Positions 7,072 to 12,943 of a stretch of DNA of 15,014 bases are shown here, one piece after another. A model generated the notes under the pieces. The model searched no databases. It saw nothing but the letters and a program-made list of their open reading frames with translations, and was not told the origin of the DNA. Made by a program: the position numbers and the translations under genes. The stretch comes from an uncultured Clostridia bacterium (GTDB lineage Bacteria > Bacillota > Clostridia > Oscillospirales > Ruminococcaceae). How positions within the stretch are numbered: position 1 is the first letter of the stretch; each line of letters starts with the position of its first letter. The stretch covers positions 1-15,014 of the forward strand of contig CANQOJ010000038.1 in assembly GCA_947625455.1 (NCBI GenBank). The letters run 5' to 3'.

Positions 7072-7764
7072 TTATCCTATTAACCTTAAAGGAATCATAA
7101 GCACATGCATTATTGCATTTTCCGCAATAGCAAGCGGATAATCAAGCAAATCCGAGAAAATCAGCAGAAGAACTATAATCTGGAAAATCCTCTGATTTCT
7201 CTCCATAAAGTACAATGCTTTAGGCGGCAGGAATGTTGCAAGAACATGAAAGCCGTCAAACGGAGGTAGCGGAATGAAGTTGAAAATCATAAGGAAAACG
7301 TTGATTTCCGCCGCGTAATACAGCATAGACGCAAGCAGTATCATAGTTTCCGACATCTGCTCTATTCCCACAACCGACAGTATTCTGTACGGAATAAGCA
7401 GAATGAACGCCATAAGCAGGTTTGAAAGCGGTCCTGCCGCCGAAACAAGCAGATTAGCCTTTCTTATTGAAACTTTATTGCATCTTTCAAGATTTACGGG
7501 CACAGGCTTTGCATAGCCTATACTGCACAGAAAAATCATCAGCGCGCCTATCCAGTCGATATGCGCGAAAGGATTAAGCGTAACTCTGCCCGCGCGCTCT
7601 GCGGTATCGTCTCCGCAAAGCTTTGCAACAAGCGCGTGCGCGCACTCATGCACGGGAAAACACACAAATATAACGATTAAATCCGCGAAAATCGAGATTA
7701 TAACGTCAATCACCGAAGTCTGCCCCGCAAGGCACATTATCAATTCAGTAGCGGAACTTCTCAA
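7072..7764 (-). CDS. M50 site-2-protease-family membrane metallopeptidase, TTG start
   Basis: The 230 residues form a multi-pass membrane protein of the S2P/YwhC type. The zinc motif HExxH is HECAH at 39-43 in the first core helix; NPFAHIDWIG at 64-73, the GPLSN turn at 111-115, and FNFIPLPPFDG at 161-171 (third zinc ligand Asp) complete the active site. It probably cleaves a membrane protein within the bilayer; the substrate is unknown. TTG 7764 is preceded by GGAGG (7774-7778) with 9-base spacing; the next in-frame ATG is 10 codons in and has no ribosome binding site. It heads an operon with scpA and scpB, an arrangement common in Firmicutes, and is read from the promoter at 7809-7837. Confidence 0.92.
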   Translation of the reverse strand: MRSSATELIMCLAGQTSVIDVIISIFADLIVIFVCFPVHECAHALVAKLCGDDTAERAGRVTLNPFAHIDWIGALMIFLCSIGYAKPVPVNLERCNKVSIRKANLLVSAAGPLSNLLMAFILLIPYRILSVVGIEQMSETMILLASMLYYAAEINVFLMIFNFIPLPPFDGFHVLATFLPPKALYFMERNQRIFQIIVLLLIFSDLLDYPLAIAENAIMHVLMIPLRLIG

Positions 7765-7808
7765 TTCAATTTGCCTCCATATCTCTTTGTATATTGATAT
7801 TCAAATTT

Positions 7809-7837
7809 ATTATAACACTTTCTTCATAATTTTTCAA
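7809..7837 (-). promoter_or_regulatory. Strong promoter of the M50-scpAB-ytfIJ operon
   Basis: TTGAAA (7832-7837), a 17-base spacer and TATAAT (7809-7814) with an extended -10 (TGT directly upstream) match sigma-A consensus almost fully. Transcription should start near 7802, about 40 bases before the TTG start codon. It is back-to-back with the ruvX-side promoter. Confidence 0.88.
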
Positions 7838-7847
7838 GTGCTTTTCC

Positions 7848-7876
7848 TTGACAATATGGAAAAAATATGTTAAAAT
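7848..7876 (+). promoter_or_regulatory. Strong promoter directed toward ruvX
   Basis: TTGACA (7848-7853), a 17-base spacer and TAAAAT (7871-7876) with TGT immediately before it. The start point should be near 7883, which is exactly where composite element C begins, so the predicted leader of about 400 bases consists of the element. It is divergent from the operon promoter, only 10 bases away. Confidence 0.85.
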
Positions 7877-7881
7877 AGAAA

Positions 7882-8265
7882 CTAGATGATAAAAGTTAAG
7901 AGGCTGGAGTTTGGTCAAAATGGGGTTTGATGGCAGTTGACAGTGGACAATGGACAGTATACAGTTAAGGTGCCGCTTCGCGGGAATTTAGATTGTTCTT
8001 GAACCCAAAAAGCGTAAACCTACCGTTTGCCTACGCTGTTATAATCCCAAAACAATCTAATAACATTCACGAAGTGAATACCAGACCGTATATAAAGTCA
8101 AGTTTCAGACTGTTGAGAAAGCCTCAGATGCTAGGAAGCGTTACTGCAACTAGCCTTTGTGGCTGTTGCAGTGACGCTGACGACGCAGATGAGGCTTTAT
8201 CGACAGTCTGACATTCACGAAGTGAATACCATAACTGTTTACTTTACACTTTCCACTGTATACTG
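7882..8265. repeat. Composite palindromic element, copy C (384 bp, with insertion)
   Basis: This fills almost all of the 522-base gap between the divergent promoters and ruvX. The left end has a decayed CTAG-type arm (CTAGATG ... TTAAGAGGCTGGAG, 7882-7909) and, inside it, an ACAGT-type arm (ACAGTGG, ACAATGG, ACAGTAT, ACAGTTA, about 7940-7967). Then come a mini-hairpin CCGCTTCGCGG (7973-7983), the central hairpin AGATTGTT (7990-7997) to AACAATCT (8051-8058) around AGCGTA/TACGCT (8011-8036), and a mini-hairpin ATTCACGAAGTGAAT (8065-8079). A 128-bp insertion follows, then a second copy of the mini-hairpin and the closing ACAGT-type arm (8231-8265). It ends 21 bases before the ruvX ATG. Relative to copy D the core is in opposite orientation. 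Confidence 0.85.
8083..8210. repeat. 128-bp palindromic insertion flanked by a 20-bp direct repeat
   Basis: The exact sequence ACATTCACGAAGTGAATACC occurs at 8063-8082 and 8211-8230; element A has one such mini-hairpin, so the segment between looks like an insertion. It has inverted arms: CAGACTGTTGAGAAAGCCTCA-like bases at 8106-8126 pair with 8190-8210 (two or three mismatches), and AAGCGTTACTGCAAC (8136-8150) pairs with 8163-8177. It carries no plausible gene. A shortened relative is at 13730-13797. Confidence 0.8.
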
Positions 8266-8286
8266 ATAGAAAGCAGGTGATTATAC

Positions 8287-8709
8287 ATGAGGATTATGTC
8301 TGTTGACTACGGCGACAGCAGGACGGGGCTTGCTATTAGCGACAAGAGCGAAATTTTGGCTTCACCGCTTATGACGGTGTTTGAAAAGGATTTCGACAGA
8401 TGCGCGGAGATTGTCGCGGATAATGCGGCGAAAAACGGCGCGGAGCTTATTGTCGTGGGAGATCCGATAAATATGAACGGCACAAGAGGTCCGCGCTCGG
8501 AAAAATGCAGGCTGTTTGCTGAAAAAATAAGGGAATTGTCGAATATTGAAACGGTCATGTGGGACGAGCGGTCAACAACCGTATCGGCAATTTCCATTAT
8601 GAACGAAAACAACAAGCGCGGCAAAAAGCGCAAAAATTCCATTGACCAGGCGGCGGCGGCTATAATTCTTGAAAGTTATCTGGCGTACAGAAAAAATCAA
8701 GCGAAATAA
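8287..8709 (+). CDS. ruvX: RuvX/YqgF family RNase H-fold nuclease
   Basis: RuvX/YqgF is a widely conserved RNase H-fold protein, described as a Holliday junction resolvase-like nuclease and also as acting in pre-16S rRNA maturation. The 140 residues show the N-terminal DYGDSRTGLAIS (Asp7 acidic ligand), VVGDPINMNGTRGPRS at 56-71 (usually VGLPLNMNGT), WDERSTT at 92-98 and the C-terminal Asp120 in NSIDQAAAAIILESYL. All catalytic acidic positions are present. ATG 8287 follows AGGTG with 8-base spacing. The leader is occupied by composite element C. No terminator separates it from fabV, which has its own promoter. Confidence 0.95.
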   Translation: MRIMSVDYGDSRTGLAISDKSEILASPLMTVFEKDFDRCAEIVADNAAKNGAELIVVGDPINMNGTRGPRSEKCRLFAEKIRELSNIETVMWDERSTTVSAISIMNENNKRGKKRKNSIDQAAAAIILESYLAYRKNQAK

Positions 8710-8718
8710 GTTTTCCGC

Positions 8719-8748
8719 TTGACAATTTTGCCCATTTTGTGCTATAAT
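8719..8748 (+). promoter_or_regulatory. Promoter of fabV
   Basis: TTGACA (8719-8724), an 18-base spacer and TATAAT (8743-8748) with TGC just upstream form a near-consensus extended -10 promoter. Transcription should begin near 8755, giving a leader of about 20 bases that contains GGGAGG. Confidence 0.85.
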
Positions 8749-8776
8749 AAATGTAATAAAAATTCGGGAGGTAAAT

Positions 8777-9925
8777 ATGGTAGTTGAACCAAAAGTAAGG
8801 GGATTTATCTGCACAACGGCGCACCCCGTTGGCTGTGAGAAGGCTGTTAAAGAGCAGATTGACTATGTTAAGTCAAAAGGCAGGCTCGAAGGAAACTGCG
8901 CTAAGAAAGTTCTCGTTATAGGCTCGTCAATGGGCTACGGACTGGCGTCCAGAATATCCGCGGCATTCGGAATGGGCGCGGCAACTCTCGGCGTAATGTT
9001 CGACAAGGCGGGTTCGGGCAACAAAACAGGCACTTCGGGCTGGTACAACACAAAGGCATTTGAAAAGTTCGCGCATGACGAGGGACTTTACGCTAAAACC
9101 GTAAACGGCGACGCTTATTCCGAAGAATGTAAAAAAGAGATAATCGACATTATAAAATCCGATCTCGGTAAGGTGGATATGGTGGTTTATTCGCTTGCCG
9201 CGCCTAGAAGGGCTGTCGGCGATGTTGTGTACAAAAGCGTTTTAAAGACAACAGGCGCTCCTTACACAAACAAGACCATTGATTTGAGAAACAACACCGT
9301 TGCGGAAGTGACGATCGAACCCGCGACTGAAGAAGAAATTGACGCTACGGTCAAGGTTATGGGCGGAGAGGACTGGGAACTTTGGATCAACGCGCTGAAG
9401 AAAGCTGACGCAATTGAAGATAACGCGGTGACTATCGCTTATTCCTATATCGGTCCGAAAATTACTCACCCCATGTACTACGAGGGCAGTATAGGCAGGG
9501 CAAAAGCCGATTTGCTCGAAAGTTCACGGAGAATTACAGACAGCGGAATACGCGCGTATATTTCGGTAAACAAGGCGCTTGTCACACAGTCAAGTTCCGC
9601 AATCCCGATAGTACCGCTGTACATCTCAATTCTGTACAAGGTCATGAAACAGCATGGAACGCACGAGGGCTGTATAGAACAGATGCAGAGGCTTTTCAAG
9701 AGGATTTCGGAGAATGACCTTAACCTTGATGATGAGGGCAGGATAAGAATGGACGACCTTGAAATGAAGCCCGAAATTCAGGAGGAAGTTGCCGAAATAT
9801 GGCAGAAACTCAATCAGGACAACTTCAAGGAGTTCACTGATATTGACGGCTACTGGAAAGACTTTTACGCGCTTTTCGGTTTCGGAATTGACGGAGTTGA
9901 TTACTCACAGGATGTTGAAATATAA
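8777..9925 (+). CDS. fabV: FabV/Ter family trans-2-enoyl reductase
   Basis: This NAD(P)H-dependent single-chain reductase saturates trans-2-enoyl-ACP (FabV, last step of fatty acid elongation) or enoyl-CoA such as crotonyl-CoA (Ter). The 382 residues start with MVVEPKVRGFICTTAHPVGC, have the family nucleotide-binding motif IGSSMGYGLASR at 48-59, VYSLAAPRR at 137-145, and the catalytic pair Tyr234-x8-Lys243 within HPMYYEGSIGRAK. The family is typically near 400 residues, so it is complete. ATG 8777 follows GGGAGGTAAAT. With its own promoter and terminator it is monocistronic. Which substrate it prefers, ACP for lipids or CoA for fermentation, cannot be told here. Confidence 0.95.
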   Translation: MVVEPKVRGFICTTAHPVGCEKAVKEQIDYVKSKGRLEGNCAKKVLVIGSSMGYGLASRISAAFGMGAATLGVMFDKAGSGNKTGTSGWYNTKAFEKFAHDEGLYAKTVNGDAYSEECKKEIIDIIKSDLGKVDMVVYSLAAPRRAVGDVVYKSVLKTTGAPYTNKTIDLRNNTVAEVTIEPATEEEIDATVKVMGGEDWELWINALKKADAIEDNAVTIAYSYIGPKITHPMYYEGSIGRAKADLLESSRRITDSGIRAYISVNKALVTQSSSAIPIVPLYISILYKVMKQHGTHEGCIEQMQRLFKRISENDLNLDDEGRIRMDDLEMKPEIQEEVAEIWQKLNQDNFKEFTDIDGYWKDFYALFGFGIDGVDYSQDVEI

Positions 9926-9931
9926 TAGCAA

Positions 9932-9961
9932 CAGCGCGGTCAGAAACCGCGCTGAATTTTT
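9932..9961 (+). terminator. Intrinsic terminator of fabV
   Basis: CAGCGCGGT (9932-9940) pairs perfectly with ACCGCGCTG (9946-9954) around a 5-base loop, followed by AATTTTTATT. It sits 6 bases after the fabV stop and also separates it from the convergent anti-sigma gene. Confidence 0.92.
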
Positions 9962-9962
9962 A

Positions 9963-10976
9963 TTAACAGTCAATTATCTCTTGCACTGTATACTCGCCGT
10001 TTTCGTTTTTGGTTGCCCAGCCGAATGTGATATTTTCCTGTTCGGTTAGTTCAAGGTCTGCAAGGTCGTTTTCCGAGATGAAAATTATGATGCCTTTGCG
10101 ATCGGTATACGATAATTTGCGCACTTCAAACGGAATGTTTTTGGCTTTAAGTTCGGACAAAGTATTTTCATAAACAGCTTCACGCGCCAACTTTATGGAA
10201 ACATTTATTTCATCAGACAGACTTTGAATGACCTTTTCTCCTGCCTCAATGTCGGCTTCAAGTTTTTCTCTGTCAAACTTCCCGTCCGTTATATAATCGC
10301 CCAGAGATTTTAATGTTTCCATAACTGTCTCGCCGTTGACTACATAAGTGTCTAAAATCTCCGTTTCATCTCCCGATGTAAGGTGTTGAACTTCTTCCTG
10401 CTCCATTACATAGTCGTAAGTTGTCACGAACTCACGGAGTTTCTCAATTTTATTTCCGAGCTCGGTTTGTTCATCGAGTATTTCACTTAACGTTCTGCCG
10501 TTGTAAACATAGTCATAGTTGCACCCTGTCAGCAATGACACCGCGAAAATGCTGTCGGCGTCATGTTTTTCAAACTCACACGTTAACTCATACGACACCG
10601 CTTTTCCGTGCCATAACTCCATGCATACGCTTTCGACAATTTCCGCTCCCGCTATGCTCTGCGACCAGATGACATTTTCGGGGATTTCGGGTGTGCCTGA
10701 CGATGACTGAACGTTTGAGTTTTCGGAATTGTCGGAAGTTATGTTGCTTGAATTAGTGCTGATGTCTGGTGTTGAAGCAACGGGCGCGGAATCTTGTGTA
10801 ACGGAATTTTTACGGTTAAGGACATTTGCTCCGACAACCGCCATTGCCGTAACGCAGCAAGTCAAAGAGCCTGCTGACGCTATTTTAACGGCAGTCGTTC
10901 TTCTGCGCTTTTGCTGAACCAAATATTCATCTCTGCGTTTAAGCAGACTTGTTGTCATTTCTTCAGATGTCTTCAT
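9963..10976 (-). CDS. Probable single-pass anti-sigma factor / sigma-linked membrane protein
   Basis: This 337-residue protein has a short, basic cytoplasmic N-terminus (1-28), one membrane segment (about 29-52), a Ser/Asn/Thr-rich linker (about 58-95), and a large, mostly helical acidic extracellular domain with coiled-coil-like stretches near 165-275. It matches no zinc-finger anti-sigma motif I can see. Role is inferred from position: its ATG (10976) overlaps the ECF sigma gene stop by 14 bases, with a strong AAAGGAGGG, the usual arrangement of a sigma factor and its inhibitor. The extracellular domain would be the sensor. The signal is unknown. Confidence 0.72.
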   Translation of the reverse strand: MKTSEEMTTSLLKRRDEYLVQQKRRRTTAVKIASAGSLTCCVTAMAVVGANVLNRKNSVTQDSAPVASTPDISTNSSNITSDNSENSNVQSSSGTPEIPENVIWSQSIAGAEIVESVCMELWHGKAVSYELTCEFEKHDADSIFAVSLLTGCNYDYVYNGRTLSEILDEQTELGNKIEKLREFVTTYDYVMEQEEVQHLTSGDETEILDTYVVNGETVMETLKSLGDYITDGKFDREKLEADIEAGEKVIQSLSDEINVSIKLAREAVYENTLSELKAKNIPFEVRKLSYTDRKGIIIFISENDLADLELTEQENITFGWATKNENGEYTVQEIIDC

Positions 10977-11520
10977 AATTAAAACCCTCCTTTGTTAGAA
11001 TGTTTTTGAGAGAAAGTTTAGCGTGATACAAAAGGTCTGTGATCTGGCGAGGGGATCTTTTCATAATCCTTGCGGCGTCCTTGTTGGATAATTCCTCAAA
11101 GTACACAAGCCACAAAATCTGCCTGTAATCGGGGTTAAGCTTTGAAAGCGCTTTATGCACCGTTATCTTGCGTTCTTCCTTGATGTACGACTGTTCAAGG
11201 CACTGCTCGTCAAAAATGTAGTTTTCCATATCGTCAACAGGCGTGCTTGAAAGTTTTGAGCTGTGCCTTATGTAGTCGACAGCAACGTTTCTGCCTATGG
11301 CATACAGCCATGTTTTAAAACTGCACTTTCCCGAAAATCTCGGCTTTTTTGTTATCAGCCTGAAAAAAGTGTCCTCAGCAAGTTCTTCGGCAATGCAAAA
11401 ATTGTTCACAAATGTGTTGACATAAAGAATAAGACCGTCCTTGTACGTTTCAACTATTTCCGAAAGACCGCTGTCCTCGCCGTCAAGGTAACGGCGGTAG
11501 CTACTTGCACCGTTATCCAT
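10963..11520 (-). CDS. ECF-type RNA polymerase sigma factor
   Basis: At 185 residues this is a typical sigma-70 ECF factor with region 2 (about 18-86; core motif AEELAEDTFFRLITKK and FKTWLYAIGRNVAVDYIR) and region 4 (about 122-175; LNPDYRQILWLVYFEELSNK and a helix-turn-helix KDAARIMKRSPRQITDLLYH). There is no region 1 or 3. ATG 11520 follows GGAAAGGAGCG. Its last codons overlap the anti-sigma gene start. An imperfectly symmetrical upstream region (hairpin 11606-11631 and palindrome ATTATCGCAGATAAT at 11578-11592) may hold its promoter or control sites; I cannot identify the -10/-35 with confidence. Confidence 0.93.
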   Translation of the reverse strand: MDNGASSYRRYLDGEDSGLSEIVETYKDGLILYVNTFVNNFCIAEELAEDTFFRLITKKPRFSGKCSFKTWLYAIGRNVAVDYIRHSSKLSSTPVDDMENYIFDEQCLEQSYIKEERKITVHKALSKLNPDYRQILWLVYFEELSNKDAARIMKRSPRQITDLLYHAKLSLKNILTKEGFNYEDI

Positions 11521-11577
11521 TCAGACGCTCCTTTCCGCTTTTTTTCCTCTTCAACTGTTAGTCGCGCGAGGGTGAAG

Positions 11578-11592
11578 ATTATCGCAGATAAT
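11578..11592. promoter_or_regulatory. Perfect 15-bp palindrome upstream of ECF sigma gene
   Basis: ATTATC-GCA-GATAAT lies about 60 bases upstream of the sigma start codon. It could be an operator, or a small leader hairpin, or chance; only the symmetry is seen. Confidence 0.3.
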
Positions 11593-11605
11593 ATTGAACT
11601 TGGAG

Positions 11606-11631
11606 GGGAAACTTTTTGAAAAAAGTTTCCC
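11606..11631. terminator. Near-perfect 12-bp hairpin with A/T-rich stem
   Basis: GGGAAACTTTTT (11606-11617) pairs fully with AAAAAGTTTCCC (11620-11631) across a 2-base centre. The shape resembles Clostridia terminators lacking a clean T tail. It lies between the sigma gene and element D, so its target is unclear: a terminator for the minus-strand transcript coming from the radical SAM gene, or an insulator upstream of sigma. Confidence 0.5.
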
Positions 11632-11633
11632 AT

Positions 11634-11829
11634 CTAGAGGCTAGATTTTTAAGAGGCTAGAAGCTAGACATGGTATCCGCTTCGCGGATAATATTTAGAT
11701 TGTTTTGGGATTATGTGAGCGTAAATTCTTCGGTGGGTTTACGCTCTTTTAGTTTAAAAACAATCTAAATAATGTCCGCCGTAAGGCGGACACCATAACT
11801 GAATACTGTACCCTGTACACTGTATACTG
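11634..11829. repeat. Composite palindromic element, copy D (196 bp)
   Basis: This is the cleanest copy. The left arm is CTAG-type: CTAGAGG, CTAGATT, TTTAAGAGG, CTAGAAG, CTAGA (11634-11668). The right arm is ACAGT-type, in reverse complement TCAGTAT, ACAGTGT, ACAGGGT, ACAGTAT, TCAGTTA (11795-11829). Mini-hairpins ATCCGCTTCGCGGAT (11675-11689) and GTCCGCCGTAAGGCGGAC (11774-11791, GTAA loop) flank the central hairpin, whose 14-bp arms ATTTAGATTGTTTT (11693-11706) and AAAACAATCTAAAT (11757-11770) are perfect, with GAGCGTAAA (11717-11725) paired to TTTACGCTC (11738-11746). It ends one base from the stop codon of the radical SAM gene. The element and hairpin occupy most of the 11521-11830 gap. Confidence 0.88.
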
Positions 11830-11830
11830 A

Positions 11831-12715
11831 CTATACCCCCGTTAGGTCGAAAACAGGTGTGTACTCCTCTTTCGCGGAGCTTTTCTCCTGCATATAACCG
11901 TCAAGCCCTGCTTCTATAACGGCATTGAGGGCTTTTTGGTATTCAAATGTTGTTATCCGCCTGTTGAGTGCTTTAAACCGCTCGTCAGTTTTAACCAAGC
12001 CGAATGGGGTGTACTGGCTCATAATGCTGAACAGTATCTCGCCCCTGAACCGCTCGGCAACGGCGTTTATGACATTTATCGAATCCTTATACAAATTCGG
12101 CAGGACGAGATGCCTTACAACTGTTCCCTTAACAAGAATATCTCCGTTAAACACGGGCTTTCCCGTCTGACGAAGCATTTCCGATACGGCGTTCATGGCG
12201 GTGTTGAAGTAATCGGGGGCATTTGAAAGCTTTTCGGCGGTTTTGCTGTCGTGATATTTAACATCGGGCAGGTATATGTCCACAAGTCCGTTCAACGCCC
12301 TCAATGTTTCAACTCTCTCATAGCCGCCGCTGTTGTACACAACGGGAATATTCAGACCGTTCTGCTTAGCAGTTTTCAGCGCTTTTATTATCTGCGGAAC
12401 AAAATGCGTGGGGTTTACAAGGTTTATGTTGTGCGCGTCTTTGTGCTGAAGTTCAAGGAAAATCTGCGACAGGCGGTCTGTCGTTATTTCAGCGCCGAAA
12501 TTCTCCGCGCTTATCCCGTAATTCTGACAATAAACGCACTTCATCACACAGCCCGAAAAAAACACCGCGCCGCTTCCGTTTGTACCCGAAATGCACGGTT
12601 CTTCCCAGAAATGCAAGTCGGCGCGCGCCGCTGTTATCGTGTTTTTCATACCGCAAAATCCCAAGGTATTTTCGCGGTCAGCTCCGCATTTTCTCGGACA
12701 TAAACGACAGGTCAT
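11831..12715 (-). CDS. Radical SAM protein, PflX-like (PFL-activase homologue)
   Basis: The protein has the radical SAM cluster motif CxxxCxxC as C56-VMK-C60-VY-C63 within FFSGCVMKCVYCQNYGIS, and a separate N-terminal four-cysteine group (C3, C6, C10, C21; CRLCPRKC and GFCG) typical of the PflX subgroup. Later features include NPTHFVPQI, DIYLPDVKYHD and the closing FDLTGV. The family is related to pyruvate formate-lyase activases but its target is not established. I start at ATG 12715 (294 residues): AAGGAG (12722-12727) lies 6 bases upstream, whereas the 23 extra upstream codons run through a terminator-like hairpin and look non-coding. The end of element D lies one base beyond the stop. Confidence 0.88.
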   Translation of the reverse strand: MTCRLCPRKCGADRENTLGFCGMKNTITAARADLHFWEEPCISGTNGSGAVFFSGCVMKCVYCQNYGISAENFGAEITTDRLSQIFLELQHKDAHNINLVNPTHFVPQIIKALKTAKQNGLNIPVVYNSGGYERVETLRALNGLVDIYLPDVKYHDSKTAEKLSNAPDYFNTAMNAVSEMLRQTGKPVFNGDILVKGTVVRHLVLPNLYKDSINVINAVAERFRGEILFSIMSQYTPFGLVKTDERFKALNRRITTFEYQKALNAVIEAGLDGYMQEKSSAKEEYTPVFDLTGV

Positions 12716-12721
12716 ATTCTG

Positions 12722-12727
12722 CTCCTT
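12722..12727 (-). promoter_or_regulatory. Ribosome binding site deciding the radical SAM start
   Basis: AAGGAG sits 6 bases before ATG 12715, favouring this start over the longer frame from 12784. Confidence 0.8.
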
Positions 12728-12739
12728 ATCATTATCAAG

Positions 12740-12766
12740 AAACACCGCACAAATTCTACGCGGTGT
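12740..12766. repeat. 27-bp terminator-like repeat, copy 1
   Basis: AAACACCGCACAAATTCTAC and seven further bases match 12910-12936 with one difference. ACACCGC (12742-12748) pairs with GCGGTGT (12760-12766). On the minus strand it lies about 25 bases upstream of the radical SAM start and lacks a clean T tail, so it looks like a decayed duplicate of the kinase terminator. Confidence 0.7.
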
Positions 12767-12818
12767 CAGACTGTATAAAACCACATTGTTATTTTAAATT
12801 ATTACGGGTTTTGTTTAT

Positions 12819-12866
12819 GCGGGGGCTCTGCCCCCGCGCCCCCGCCAAAGGAGCCAGCTCCTTTGG
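12819..12866. repeat. GC-rich tandem hairpin element
   Basis: Two perfect hairpins lie side by side: GCGGGGGC (12819-12826) with GCCCCCGC (12830-12837), loop TCT; and CCAAAGGAGC (12845-12854) with GCTCCTTTGG (12857-12866), loop CA. Base composition is far richer in G+C than the A/T-rich flanks (12770-12815). I believe similar hairpin pairs recur between genes in gut Clostridia, but that is recollection. It may be a small repeat inserted inside a duplicated terminator. There is no gene in 12716-12943. Confidence 0.75.
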
Positions 12867-12907
12867 AATCCTCGTAACGCTCCCGCACAGTAGTTTTTCT
12901 ACGGTCT

Positions 12908-12938
12908 AAAACACCGCACAAATTCTGCGCGGTGTTTT
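12908..12938 (-). terminator. Intrinsic terminator of the kinase gene (27-bp repeat copy 2)
   Basis: AAAACACCGC (12908-12917) pairs with GCGGTGTTTT (12929-12938), so the stem carries A and T runs at both ends and could work on either strand. It lies 5 bases beyond the kinase stop. Bases 12910-12936 repeat 12740-12766. Confidence 0.8.
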
Positions 12939-12943
12939 AGTAA

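Noticed and set aside
8039..8046. TATAAT within elements B and C as an outward promoter
   Set aside because: No -35 at suitable spacing in either copy; the motif belongs to the arm of the central hairpin.
7993..8211. Plus-strand 72-codon frame in the ruvX leader
   Set aside because: It runs through the central hairpin and the nested insertion of element C; it has no ribosome binding site and its sequence is repeat-derived.
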